This document shows, piece by piece, positions 7,096 through 15,315 of a stretch of 33,624 nt of DNA. Source of the stretch: Acidobacteriota bacterium (GTDB lineage Bacteria; Acidobacteriota; Terriglobia; Terriglobales; Acidobacteriaceae); contig QIAM01000058.1 of assembly GCA_003225555.1 (NCBI GenBank), positions 1-33,624 on the forward strand. Reading direction: 5' to 3'. The notes beneath the pieces are model-generated. The model saw only the letters and a list, made by a program, of their open reading frames with translations, was not told the DNA's origin and ran no database searches. Position numbers and translations under genes: made by a program. Numbering within the stretch: position 1 is the first letter of the stretch; each line of letters opens with the position of its first letter.

Positions 7096-8352
7096 ATGTT
7101 TTTGAAAGAGCTCATCTTGCAAGGCTGGCAGTCATTGATGCGCGACCTTATGCGCTCGGCGCTCACCATGCTGGGCATCGTGTGGGGCCTGGCGTCGGTG
7201 GTCTTGCTGCTGGCCTACGGGCAGGGACTGGGCGGCAGCGTGCTGCATGCCTTCCTGAACATGGGCAACAACGTCATCGTGCTCTGGCCGGGACAGACCA
7301 GCACGCAGGCGGGCGGCCAGCGGGCGGGCAAGAAAGTCACTTACGAACTCGAGGACGTGGAAGCGATTCGCGACGAAGTTCCCATCGTGCGCGCGGTGAG
7401 CGGCGAGATCGACCGAGATTTTGGATTCAAGATCGGCACCCGAGTGGTATCGATCATGACGCGCGGCGTGGACATGCCCTACGGCCAGATGCGAAAGCTG
7501 GATTTGGCCGATGGCCGCTATTTTAACGAGGGCGATTTCTCCGACCATCGCCGTGTGGTCATCCTGGGATACGAGGCTGCGAAGAAAGTCTTTCAGGGGG
7601 CGCCGGGCGTGGGGCAGCACGTCAACATCGGCGGACTTGATTTCGAAGTCATCGGAACGATGCGCAACAAGATTCAGGATTCGATGTACCAGGGTCCTGA
7701 CAACGAGAACGCATTCATTCCCTTCGGGCTGATGCGCGACCTGAAAAACATTCGCGATCCCGACGAAATCATTATTCAGCCGACCGCGCCGGAACTCAAC
7801 AAGAAGGCGCTGGCCGCGGTTCGCGAAGTTATTGCCCGGCGCCACCATTTCGATCCCAAAGACGACAAAGCAACGCCGGAATGGGACACCATCGAAGATC
7901 GCGCCATGATCAACGCCTTTTCGCTGGGCCTGCAAGCGGTGCTCGGCCTGATCGGAGCTGTCACGCTGGCCGTGGGCGGCATCGGCGTGATGAATATCAT
8001 GCTGGTTTCAGTCACGGAGCGAACCCGCGAGATCGGCCTGCGCAAGGCGATCGGCGCTCGACCAAGGCACATCCTGGTGCAGTTTCTGCTGGAAGCTCTG
8101 GTCCTGACTTTCGCCGGTGGCGTGATCGGCATGGCGGTCGCTGTACTCCTTACCTGGGCCATTCCGCCCATGCCTCTATACGACGAGTTCTACAAAACTG
8201 CCAACCACGAAGGAGCGATCTTCCTGCACGCTTCGACGAGCGTGATGATCGCATCGTTTACGATTCTGTCCCTCGTGGGAATCGTGTCCGGATTCTTCCC
8301 CGCCCTGAAGGCGTCGCGTCTGAACCCCATTGAAGCGCTGCGGTATGAGTAG
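7096..8352 (+). CDS. MacB-type ABC transporter permease (second copy)
   Basis: A 418-residue paralogue of the permease at 4827-6086, with the same order: first helix (LGIVWGLASVVLLLAYG), large extracytoplasmic domain, then an FtsX domain with GVMNIMLVSVTERTREIGLRKAIGA and two further helices. It also lacks an ATPase domain. Two permease subunits, both close to 420 residues, could form a heterodimer like other MacB-type systems with separate halves. The start ATG at 7096 has a weak ribosome-binding context. The last 100 bases are duplicated in degraded form at 9351-9458. Confidence 0.92.
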   Translation: MFLKELILQGWQSLMRDLMRSALTMLGIVWGLASVVLLLAYGQGLGGSVLHAFLNMGNNVIVLWPGQTSTQAGGQRAGKKVTYELEDVEAIRDEVPIVRAVSGEIDRDFGFKIGTRVVSIMTRGVDMPYGQMRKLDLADGRYFNEGDFSDHRRVVILGYEAAKKVFQGAPGVGQHVNIGGLDFEVIGTMRNKIQDSMYQGPDNENAFIPFGLMRDLKNIRDPDEIIIQPTAPELNKKALAAVREVIARRHHFDPKDDKATPEWDTIEDRAMINAFSLGLQAVLGLIGAVTLAVGGIGVMNIMLVSVTERTREIGLRKAIGARPRHILVQFLLEALVLTFAGGVIGMAVAVLLTWAIPPMPLYDEFYKTANHEGAIFLHASTSVMIASFTILSLVGIVSGFFPALKASRLNPIEALRYE

Positions 8353-8378
8353 GGCTGGTGACAGCAGCCAGAAGCTGT

Positions 8379-8879
8379 CTATGGCTTTGCTCCTGACGTC
8401 TCAAGAACGCGAACTGCAACCATGTCGTGCCTTTGCCGCGCTAGATCCAAGGCGTTCTGACCCCATCGGTTGCGTTCGTCAAGGCGAGCGCCATGCTCAA
8501 GCAGGACAGGGATATTACAGGAACACTCATATGCGAGCATCATAGGCGTTGTCCCTTCGCCGAACTTGGCATTCACATCAGCGCCGGCCCTGATCAACAG
8601 CTCGATGGCAGTTGTATTGTCCCAGAACGACATCACTGCAAAGCTTAGTGCCTTGTTCAGCTCTGGCTGCGAATACTTGTGTGCACGGAGAAGTTTTGAA
8701 AGACTGATCACATCCCCCACCAGGGCGGCATGAGCAGCATCTTCCCGGTACTTGCCTGGTTGCACCAAGTCTGGAGCAAATGGACGCAGCCAGGCATTCG
8801 CAAATAACTCGGTAGATCCATAAATTTTCCCCCCCGAAGCCGCCATCCCCAGAAACCAATCTGGCCAAATCCGGCCCAT
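8379..8879 (-). CDS. Ankyrin-repeat segment of an exported protein (3' half)
   Basis: The 166-residue reading frame contains two or three ankyrin repeats: IELLIRAGADVNAK, TTPMMLAYECSC, IPVLLEHGARLDER and QNALDLARQRHDMVAVRVLE. Ankyrin repeats mediate protein-protein contacts and have no catalytic role. The frame is the direct in-frame continuation of the upstream 8883-9308 reading frame, separated by one TGA and one CCG codon. The ATG at 8879 has no clear ribosome-binding site and no signal peptide follows, so I favour a single interrupted gene over two coupled genes. The stop is TAG at 8379-8381. Confidence 0.65.
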   Translation of the reverse strand: MGRIWPDWFLGMAASGGKIYGSTELFANAWLRPFAPDLVQPGKYREDAAHAALVGDVISLSKLLRAHKYSQPELNKALSFAVMSFWDNTTAIELLIRAGADVNAKFGEGTTPMMLAYECSCNIPVLLEHGARLDERNRWGQNALDLARQRHDMVAVRVLETSGAKP

Positions 8880-8882
8880 CGG

Positions 8883-9308
8883 TCAACCCCGGCGTAAGTG
8901 AGCCGTCGTAGCACGTGCCAGCACGGCCTCATCAAGCATGGCTTCTAAGCCGCTGTCTCGGATCTCTTTGACGGTCGCCGTGTCCGTTTTCTGTGCGTCA
9001 ATTCCATCGAGCTGCTTGTAGTAGAGTCGCCGCACGATCCGAATACCTGCCGCGCGTCCAAGTCGCCACTCCCCTGCAACTTCAAAGTAAACGCGCTGCA
9101 CTCCGTGATCGAGCATCCGCCGCATGTACGGTTTCTCCGTTCCATCTCCAAACTTTCCCTCCTGTAGTTGGTGGCCCAGCCTGCTGCAGTCCGGCAGTTT
9201 CGCGATTAGCGCCGCCACCTCCGCGGACGCTCGGAACCTGGCCCTTGCGGCGTCTTGCGGCATAGCCATGACAAATAAGCCAACGGAAATCAGCAAAGCC
9301 ACATTCAT
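8883..9308 (-). CDS. N-terminal half of the split ankyrin protein, unknown domain
   Basis: The 141-residue frame starts with a signal peptide (MNVALLISVGLFVMAMPQDAA). It is followed by a soluble segment with no domain I recognise, containing GDGTEKPYMRRMLDHGVQRVY and GLEAMLDEAVLARATTAHLRRG. It ends at TGA (8883-8885), after which the same frame runs straight into the ankyrin sequence. I infer that this TGA is either a premature stop in an older gene of about 309 codons or the end of a separate small exported protein. The signal peptide would otherwise be absent from the ankyrin half. Confidence 0.6.
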   Translation of the reverse strand: MNVALLISVGLFVMAMPQDAARARFRASAEVAALIAKLPDCSRLGHQLQEGKFGDGTEKPYMRRMLDHGVQRVYFEVAGEWRLGRAAGIRIVRRLYYKQLDGIDAQKTDTATVKEIRDSGLEAMLDEAVLARATTAHLRRG

Positions 9309-9350
9309 ACAGCGTTTATGACGTAGAACTAAATAGTTGTCAAACGTGCC

Positions 9351-9503
9351 GAGCGTTCGCGTCGTTCACGATCCTGTCTCTTTGTAGGAATCGTGTTCGG
9401 ATTCTTCCCCGCGCTGAAGGCATTGCGGCTGTATCCCGTTGAAGCGCTGCGGTATGAGTCGCAAGCATCGCAGCCGTGGATGCGGCCCAAAGTATTGGGC
9501 TGA
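9351..9503 (+). pseudogene. Decayed 3' end of a MacB-type permease
   Basis: From about 9351 to 9458 the plus strand repeats the last ~100 bases of the permease gene ending at 8352. The encoded tail GIVFGFFPALKALRLYPVEALRYE parallels GIVSGFFPALKASRLNPIEALRYE. An extra T in CTTTGTAGG (against CTCGTGGG in the intact gene) shifts the frame, and the stop after GAG is lost, so the frame runs on to TGA at 9501-9503. No upstream permease sequence precedes it. It is the remnant of a third permease or of a partial tandem duplication, with the ankyrin gene lying between the intact gene and this tail. Confidence 0.85.
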
Positions 9504-9535
9504 CAAGAAACAGCAACAAGTCCGAAAAACACCGG

Positions 9536-11125
9536 CTACGCTCCCCTTGCGACAAGTCGAAATCGGGCAATCGCGATCCTGGCGCTCCTATTGCTACGCG
9601 CTCCTTTGAGGTAGTAACTCACCGTCAATTCGTCAAAACTGCCCATTGGGATTGCGCTGGGAATGCGAAATCTCAGCACTTGGGTCGTGGCTGTGCCGCT
9701 GCCGATTGAGGACGCGGGTGTAGAAACATCCTCCATGCCGAGCGTCAGGGTGCGATTGTGAGGGCCTGTCGTGTTTCGAATTTTTAGCAAAATACTCACG
9801 CTATTCGGAAAAGGGTCGGCGTTTTCGATAAAAATTTCGATGGCGCCAAAGCGTTTCGGATCCACCGCAAATCCCAGGTTCTGACGCGCTTCCATGGACA
9901 TTCCATCCCCGTCTGTGGAACGGAAGAATCGCGCTGACGGAGTTCCATGCATAACTACCGAATTCGACGGCGGCCGATCCGACGGTCCCCGCCAGAACCA
10001 GTAAACGCCGTTAAAAGGAATACTGAGTAAATCGGAGCGAGGTGCGCCGAAGCCCCTGGTTCCCGGTAGGGGCGGAGCCACCAGCGTGGGATGAGGCTTG
10101 ATCTCGGGGTAAAGTTCTACGCCGGCAAAAACGGGACCTGCTACCACGACAGCAGAGACTATTTCAGTATTCTGGCGGCTCGTCGAGCGAGCTCTGGTAC
10201 CATCTGGCTGCTGCGCAAACGTTGAATCGACAATACGTCTCGCAACTTCAAATGAGTTCCCGCGAGACTCCGAGCGGCCCAAGACCAAAAGATTCTGCAG
10301 CCGGACCAACGCTGCCGCGGTTCCTTGTTCGACATGCTTGTCTTTGCGAGAGTCACCTCCATTTAGGGTCTGCGCCGGCGCGCGTCCGCGAGCGCTCGCA
10401 GCAGTTCCCGTGAAGTCTCCGCCCAATCCCGAACCGCCCGACCCAACCATGTGCGGCAGCCATGCAAACCCGAGCAGGAATATCGCAGGCACAAGCGCTG
10501 CCAGGATCCGTTGCCCCAGGGTACGGTTATCGGCTACTGGCCAATTCTGAAACATCTGCAGGGTACGGTAGCCAATCGCTGTGGTGCCCGTGAAATAGAG
10601 AAGGCCGGCCAGAACAGCGTGGCCGTCGGCGACGCCGAAGATGGCGCCTTGGATCATCAGCATCCCGAGAATGCTAATTCCGGATGGGAAATCCCGTTTA
10701 AAGACCGAGAACATACGGCCATCCAGCTCCGTTTTGCGTAAGGTCTGTGCATCGTCGCGCGACGTCGCTTTAACAAACGCGATCAAACGCGCTACTTCGA
10801 CGATGAACACTACCCAGATGACCAACACGAAAGATGACTTCTGATCGGAGAACATCAGCAACGGCGGCAGCCAAAGAGTGGTTGCCGCTGTGCGAATTGC
10901 AATCTCCTTGGCGCGGATCGTTCGTCCTTCGCCCCTGACGAGAAATCCCAAGTAAGTTGAAATCGCTGCCGCAGCGAAGACCAGAAATATGTAAAAGATT
11001 GCCCGTCCAAACACGGTGACTGCGGAAAGCGGGTAGTCTGGCGAAACCGCGGCGCCGAGAATCGTCGCCACAACCGCCCCAATGAAACCTAACGCGACGA
11101 AACGGTTAGTAAGGGGAGTGGACAC
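9536..11125 (-). CDS. Integral membrane protein with large soluble domain, unknown function
   Basis: A 529-residue protein in two parts. Residues 1-230 contain about seven hydrophobic helices (for example VALGFIGAVVATILGAAV, AIFYIFLVFAAAAIS, LVIWVVFIVEVARLIAFV, ILAALVPAIFLLGFAWL). Residues 240-529 are soluble and polar, with a Gly/Ser-rich linker (GSGGSGLGGDF) and beta-type segments such as SVSILLKIRNTTGPHNRTLTLG. I recognise no catalytic motif. Start is GTG at 11125, with AAGGA about 11 bases upstream. The soluble half may face the periplasm and sense or bind something; that is inference. The neighbouring exported protein at 11350-12015 is on the same strand and may be functionally linked. 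Confidence 0.75.
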   Translation of the reverse strand: MSTPLTNRFVALGFIGAVVATILGAAVSPDYPLSAVTVFGRAIFYIFLVFAAAAISTYLGFLVRGEGRTIRAKEIAIRTAATTLWLPPLLMFSDQKSSFVLVIWVVFIVEVARLIAFVKATSRDDAQTLRKTELDGRMFSVFKRDFPSGISILGMLMIQGAIFGVADGHAVLAGLLYFTGTTAIGYRTLQMFQNWPVADNRTLGQRILAALVPAIFLLGFAWLPHMVGSGGSGLGGDFTGTAASARGRAPAQTLNGGDSRKDKHVEQGTAAALVRLQNLLVLGRSESRGNSFEVARRIVDSTFAQQPDGTRARSTSRQNTEIVSAVVVAGPVFAGVELYPEIKPHPTLVAPPLPGTRGFGAPRSDLLSIPFNGVYWFWRGPSDRPPSNSVVMHGTPSARFFRSTDGDGMSMEARQNLGFAVDPKRFGAIEIFIENADPFPNSVSILLKIRNTTGPHNRTLTLGMEDVSTPASSIGSGTATTQVLRFRIPSAIPMGSFDELTVSYYLKGARSNRSARIAIARFRLVARGA

Positions 11126-11349
11126 TTCATGCGTCCTTATGCTGGTTGGACACCAGCAAGCACGGATAAGTTCCGGGCGAAAGGTCTAATCAGGATATTC
11201 GCATCGAGGAAATTGCCTTTGATGGCGCATACCGCGATCTCGATTCTGAGTGATAACGCATGATTTCGCCGACCCCTGTTGCGCTTAGGCTAAAGCCCGC
11301 CATCTCGCCAAACACTCAAAGCGACGCAACCCGGTTCTACACGGATACT

Positions 11350-12015
11350 TCAGGGTCGCGGCTGGGCATGCATCTGGATGGGAATCGACGCCCCGTTCAC
11401 GCCAAGAATGCAACGCACATTGGAGGGGATGGCGCTGTCCTTTTTTCTCACCGGAAGAACATATTTGAAGAGTTTCATTCCCGCCGAAGCAATGGCGGGT
11501 CGGTCATTTCGGTACCATCGCTGAGCCACAATCTCGCCCCTCACGCGAATCCATTCACCCGATTCCAAAGTCACAAATGTATCGGGATTTGAAAACGATC
11601 CGAACAACTCAAGCCATGCAACCCCGACGGCTCGGGTCGAAAATGCTGCGGCGACCGGCAATCTCAGTCTGTAGTATTCAAATCGCTCGGATTGAGATTT
11701 CGGTTGCAAATCCGCGAGATTGGGATGTACAGGCAACTTGAAAGAGACGGTTCCAACGTTTTCGACTCGTATCTCCAGTCCGATCCGCTGATGAGGATAT
11801 AAATCCGTGGTGTCCATCCATTCCAGAGAAACCTTTGCTTGATGCGGAAAGGGTTCTTGTGAACCACAAGAACTAAAAGTATCGAATCTCGAATTAGAAG
11901 GTGTATCTGGTTGTCGTTGCTCAACGCCGGTCAGGTCGATATACCGGACCTTTTGCGCCGCCCCAACAGCAGAGAACAGCGTTGCGACACTAAAGGCGAC
12001 GAGAATGAGGCGCAT
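11350..12015 (-). CDS. Exported protein of unknown function
   Basis: About 221 residues, with an N-terminal signal peptide (MRLILVAFSVATLFSAVGAA) and a mature beta-rich soluble domain containing RIGLEIRVENVGTVSFKLPVHP, a pattern seen in immunoglobulin-like or carbohydrate-binding folds, and VTLESGEWIRVRGEI. I cannot name the family. Two ATG codons lie in tandem (12018 and 12015); GGAG a few bases upstream fits the inner one, and the longer frame to 12048 adds no plausible signal sequence. It precedes, on the same strand, the large membrane protein ending at 9536. Confidence 0.65.
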   Translation of the reverse strand: MRLILVAFSVATLFSAVGAAQKVRYIDLTGVEQRQPDTPSNSRFDTFSSCGSQEPFPHQAKVSLEWMDTTDLYPHQRIGLEIRVENVGTVSFKLPVHPNLADLQPKSQSERFEYYRLRLPVAAAFSTRAVGVAWLELFGSFSNPDTFVTLESGEWIRVRGEIVAQRWYRNDRPAIASAGMKLFKYVLPVRKKDSAIPSNVRCILGVNGASIPIQMHAQPRP

Positions 12016-12243
12016 CATCTCTCCAGGTTCTGCCCATGTCGGGACCACCGTGGATTATCTGCCAGTTTTCGACTATTGCAAAATCGCCTCGGCCCTTATA
12101 ACGGTGGCCAGTATCCCCCACGTTTCGCAGGTTCGAAAGGTGGCACCACATTCGTCCCCATTACCTCCGTGCCTTGACGCCTCGCCTCTCCGCAAATTAA
12201 CTTCGCAATCACAGGGAGTGTTCTGTCTCTCAGCGAGGAAACG

Positions 12244-13074
12244 TTGGCCTACCGCCCGATCATCACTCTAACCACCGACTTTGGAACAAACGATCATTTT
12301 GTGGGCACTATGAAGGGTGTAATCCTCAACATCGTGCCCGAGGCCGCGATTGTCGATATCAGCCATGCGGTACAGGCATTCGACGTGCTCGATGGAGCGC
12401 TGGCGATCTCGCAGGCGTACTCCTACTTCCCCCCCGGGACGATTCATCTTGTCGTAGTCGACCCAGGTGTGGGCACAGCTCGACGCCCCATCATCGCATC
12501 CAGCGACGGCTATCACTTCGTGGCGCCGGACAACGGCATCCTCTCGCTCGTGTACGCCCGGGAAGAGCGCATCCACGTGCGGCATATCACTTCCGATCAC
12601 TATTTTCTGCAGCCGATAAGCAACACGTTTCACGCTCGCGACATTTTCGCCCCGGTGGCAGCGTATCTTGCCAAGCAGGTTGATTCCCACAAGTTCGGCG
12701 ACGAGATCGAAGACTTTGTAAAATTCTCCGCCCCTAAGCCAAAGGCCGTGAATGAGAATCAGATGCGCGGCGTAGTGCTGAAAGTCGATCGCTTCGGCAA
12801 TCTGATCACCAACATCACCCCGCAAGACGCGCCCAGGCTATTTGAAGATCAGCCGGGAGCGTTCAAGATTGTCGTGGGCAAACGCGAGATTAGCGACATT
12901 CGCAAGACTTATTCAGAAGGCGCACCGGGCGAGGTGTTCGGAATCCTCGGCAGCATGGGCTTCCTCGAAATCGCCGCCAACCGCGGAGCCGCAGCGCAGG
13001 TGCTCGCCGTCGGCAAAGGCACCGAGGTAAACATCATTCTGGGCGAGGCGGCAGCCGCGGGCAAAGGCGCGTAG
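12244..13074 (+). CDS. SAM hydroxide adenosyltransferase (DUF62 family)
   Basis: A 276-residue protein of the S-adenosyl-L-methionine hydrolase family, relatives of fluorinase and chlorinase; members convert SAM and water or hydroxide to adenosine and methionine. Motifs seen are TTDFG at 10-14, VVVDPGVGTARR at 71-81, APDNG at 94-98 and NTFHARD at 127-133. The D73, R80 and H130 spacing matches the Asp-Arg-His triad of the family. The C-terminal beta domain starts near GVVLKVDRFGNLITNI. The start is TTG at 12244 with GAGGAAA upstream. The halogenase-type loop is absent, so hydrolysis rather than halogenation is the likely activity. Confidence 0.9.
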   Translation: MAYRPIITLTTDFGTNDHFVGTMKGVILNIVPEAAIVDISHAVQAFDVLDGALAISQAYSYFPPGTIHLVVVDPGVGTARRPIIASSDGYHFVAPDNGILSLVYAREERIHVRHITSDHYFLQPISNTFHARDIFAPVAAYLAKQVDSHKFGDEIEDFVKFSAPKPKAVNENQMRGVVLKVDRFGNLITNITPQDAPRLFEDQPGAFKIVVGKREISDIRKTYSEGAPGEVFGILGSMGFLEIAANRGAAAQVLAVGKGTEVNIILGEAAAAGKGA

Positions 13075-13083
13075 ACCAGCCCC

Positions 13084-13317
13084 TTACGAACTTTTCGGTT
13101 TGGGATGGACGTAGCGCTCCAGTTCGCCCGTCCACTTGAGGAAGCGCCAGAGGTTCCCCCGCTCCCGCCACACAAATTCCCAGAATTCCAGAAAGCCGAT
13201 CTGCGTCATCTTCACGCCGGTGTAGGTCTCGATGCGCCACAGAAGGTAGGGACTCCGCCATGGAGCCAGACGATGCCCCTTGGTGGCATTCCAGAGGAAG
13301 CGGAGCGAGTAGCGCAC
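13084..13317 (-). CDS. Small conserved basic protein, unknown function
   Basis: A 77-residue, Trp/Arg/Lys-rich protein (HRLAPWRSPYLLWRIETYTGVKM, IGFLEFWEFVWRERGNLWRFLKWTGELERYVHP). I recognise a very similar small protein in other Acidobacteria by memory, with no known function. It has no signal peptide and no membrane helix. The start GTG at 13317 lacks a strong ribosome-binding site. It ends near the SAM hydrolase stop and is convergent with it. It might bind nucleic acid or membranes; I have no evidence. Confidence 0.65.
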   Translation of the reverse strand: MRYSLRFLWNATKGHRLAPWRSPYLLWRIETYTGVKMTQIGFLEFWEFVWRERGNLWRFLKWTGELERYVHPKPKSS

Positions 13318-13370
13318 GAGCCATCATAACCACAAACCGCGCTTTCCGACTACGCTGATGATCGGAAGGA

Positions 13371-13456
13371 TCATTAACCACGAAGGACACAAAGGCGCAC
13401 GAAGCAAACCCTCAAGATTCACCTTCGTGTGACTTCGTATCCTTTGTGGTTAATGA
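13371..13456. repeat. Long hairpin repeat with period near 9
   Basis: A 35-base left arm (13371-13405) and a 35-base right arm (13422-13456) are inverted complements at 29 of 35 positions, with a 16-base loop. The left arm begins TCATTAACCACGAAGG and carries related 9-base units such as CACGAAGGA and CACAAAGGC. This is a dispersed-repeat-like element between two divergently oriented genes. Confidence 0.8.
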
Positions 13457-13542
13457 ACTTTGGGACGTTACCAGAAGCTAGTGCCAACGAACCGTCTGAT
13501 CGCCTCGTGTTAGAATCCAAGCTCCGCCAGGGATTTCCTTTC

Positions 13543-13896
13543 ATGTCCGACGCCAACTCCCGCCAGACAGCTGAAGGTCATTACTATGCCGCATTGGACC
13601 TGATGGCCGAGGGTCAGTTGGATAAGGCCGTCGCCTCCTACCGCGAATCACTAGTCGCCGATCCTACGTTCACCGAAGCCATGCATGGGCTAGCCCGCGC
13701 CCTGCAGGATTTGCAACGCTACGATGAAGCGATCGAGGTAGCCCAGCGCATCGCAGAGGTAGATCCGGACGATGTGCTGGCGCACACCAGCTTGTCAGTC
13801 CTCTACCAGAAAAAAGGGATGATTCCCGAAGCGGAGGCCGAGGGTGCAAAGGCCCGGGTTCTTGGATGGAAGCAACAGCTGAAGGGAAAGAGCTAG
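13543..13896 (+). CDS. TPR-repeat protein
   Basis: About 117 residues from the ATG at 13543, with AGGGA upstream; the longer frame from 13429 runs through the hairpin repeat and is not credible. It contains tandem tetratricopeptide repeats: YYAALDLMAEGQLDKAVASYRESL, ALQDLQRYDEAIEVAQRIAEVDP and SLSVLYQKKGMIPEAEAEGAKA. TPR domains scaffold protein contacts. It has no signal peptide or membrane helix. Its stop codon TAG lies inside the heptamer repeat that separates it from pilR on the opposite strand. No functional link to pilR is shown beyond adjacency. Confidence 0.82.
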   Translation: MSDANSRQTAEGHYYAALDLMAEGQLDKAVASYRESLVADPTFTEAMHGLARALQDLQRYDEAIEVAQRIAEVDPDDVLAHTSLSVLYQKKGMIPEAEAEGAKARVLGWKQQLKGKS

Positions 13897-13926
13897 AAGC
13901 CACGAGCTAACTGCCGAAAGCTACAA
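13892..13926. repeat. Period-7 repeat bridging two convergent stop codons
   Basis: Five 7-base units read GCTAGAA, GCCACGA, GCTAACT, GCCGAAA and GCTACAA. The first unit contains the TPR stop codon and the last contains the pilR stop codon on the opposite strand. Confidence 0.75.
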
Positions 13927-15315
13927 CTCATACTTCTTCATCAAATGCCGGAAAGAGCGATAAGAGATTCCGAGCAGATCGGCAGCTTTGGTCTGCACCC
14001 CATTGCTCTGTTCAAGCGAGTGCTGCAGCAGCGAGCGCTCGATGCCGGCCACGTAACCTTCCATGTTGACTCCTTCGGGTAACACCGCAGCCGAGGCCAC
14101 TTCCGGCAAGCCCGCCGCTCCAACTCCCGCCGCCGCTGCCCGTGCCTTGGGCCGTTCGGCAGGCAACTCCACGTGCAATTCATCGGTCATTTCGAGAGCG
14201 ACCGCGCGCTCCACGGTATTTTCCAACTGCCGGACGTTGCCGGGCCACTCGTAGCCGCATAGCGTATCCAACGAGGCTTTATGCACACGCAGGATGCTGC
14301 GCCCTGCGGCACTCGCATACTTCTTGAGGAAGTGGTTCACCAGCAGAGGAATATCCTCCCGGCGCTCCTGCAGAGGAGGAACGCGGATGGGAATGACGTT
14401 CAGCCGGTAGTAGAGATCTTCACGAAACAGGTTCTCGGCGACCGCTTTGTCGAGATCGCGGTTGGTGGCGGCAATCACGCGCACATCGATAGCAATTTCG
14501 GCTGTACCTCCGACAGGGCGGACCGTGCGTTCCTGCAAAACGCGCAGCAACTTCACCTGCATAGCCAGCGTCATCTCGCTGATTTCGTCGAGGAAGATGG
14601 TCCCGCCGTCCGCAACTTCGAACAGTCCACGCTTGTTCTGGTTCGCGCCCGTAAATGCACCCTTCACGTACCCGAAGAGTTCGCTTTCCAGCAATGTTTC
14701 CGGAAAAGCGCCGCAGTTCACCGACACGAACGCGTCGGTAGCTCGCGGCGAACAGACATGAACCGCGCGCGCTACCAGCTCTTTACCCGTGCCACTCTCT
14801 CCGTGGATCAGCACGGTGCTCGCGGTGGAAGCAACCGTTCGGACCGTCGCTTTCAGCTTGTCCATGGCGCTGCTGGAGCCAATGATGTTGTCGAGCGAGT
14901 TACGAGTAGCGGCATCGCGGCGCAGGGCGAAGTTCTGCTTGCTGAGAACTTGCTTCTCCAGCACGCGGTTCATGGCCAGCTTGATTTCATCCACCAGGCC
15001 CGGGTTCTTGCGGATGTAGTCGGAGGCACCGCCCGCCTTCACGGCCTCCACCGCGGCTTCGTAGTCGTCAACGGCAGTGATGAGAATGACGGCGGAATCC
15101 GGAGAAATGCGATGCGCGTGGCGTAGCACCTCGATGCCGTCAATATTCGGCATCTTGATGTCAGTGACAATCACGTCATAGAGCGCGCCATCGATCTTTT
15201 TCTTTGCTGCCTGCCCGGATTGCACGGTCTCCACTCGGTGCCCGTCGCGGCGCAGCGCAATGTCGAGCATCTCGCAGATGGAGCGCTCATCATCGCAGAC
15301 CAGGATGTTAGCCAT
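13921..15315 (-). CDS. pilR: PilR-like sigma-54 response regulator
   Basis: About 464 residues from the ATG at 15315, which has GGAGG upstream and overlaps the pilS stop by 8 bases (ATGGCTAA). Order: receiver domain with phosphoacceptor D52 (VTDIKMP), an AAA+ sigma-54 interaction domain with Walker A GESGTGKE, an intact GAFTGA loop (KGAFTGANQ) and Walker B TIFLDE, then a Fis-type helix-turn-helix at the C-terminus (AADLLGISYRSFRHLMKKYEL). It activates sigma-54 promoters when phosphorylated. Its place directly after pilS and the pil motor genes makes pilus gene control the likely role. The pilA gene and its promoter are outside the window. Confidence 0.9.
   Translation of the reverse strand: MANILVCDDERSICEMLDIALRRDGHRVETVQSGQAAKKKIDGALYDVIVTDIKMPNIDGIEVLRHAHRISPDSAVILITAVDDYEAAVEAVKAGGASDYIRKNPGLVDEIKLAMNRVLEKQVLSKQNFALRRDAATRNSLDNIIGSSSAMDKLKATVRTVASTASTVLIHGESGTGKELVARAVHVCSPRATDAFVSVNCGAFPETLLESELFGYVKGAFTGANQNKRGLFEVADGGTIFLDEISEMTLAMQVKLLRVLQERTVRPVGGTAEIAIDVRVIAATNRDLDKAVAENLFREDLYYRLNVIPIRVPPLQERREDIPLLVNHFLKKYASAAGRSILRVHKASLDTLCGYEWPGNVRQLENTVERAVALEMTDELHVELPAERPKARAAAAGVGAAGLPEVASAAVLPEGVNMEGYVAGIERSLLQHSLEQSNGVQTKAADLLGISYRSFRHLMKKYEL

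Noticed and set aside
12016..12243. Possible riboswitch upstream of the SAM hydroxide adenosyltransferase
   Set aside because: No conserved SAM-riboswitch core or convincing hairpin series was visible by eye.
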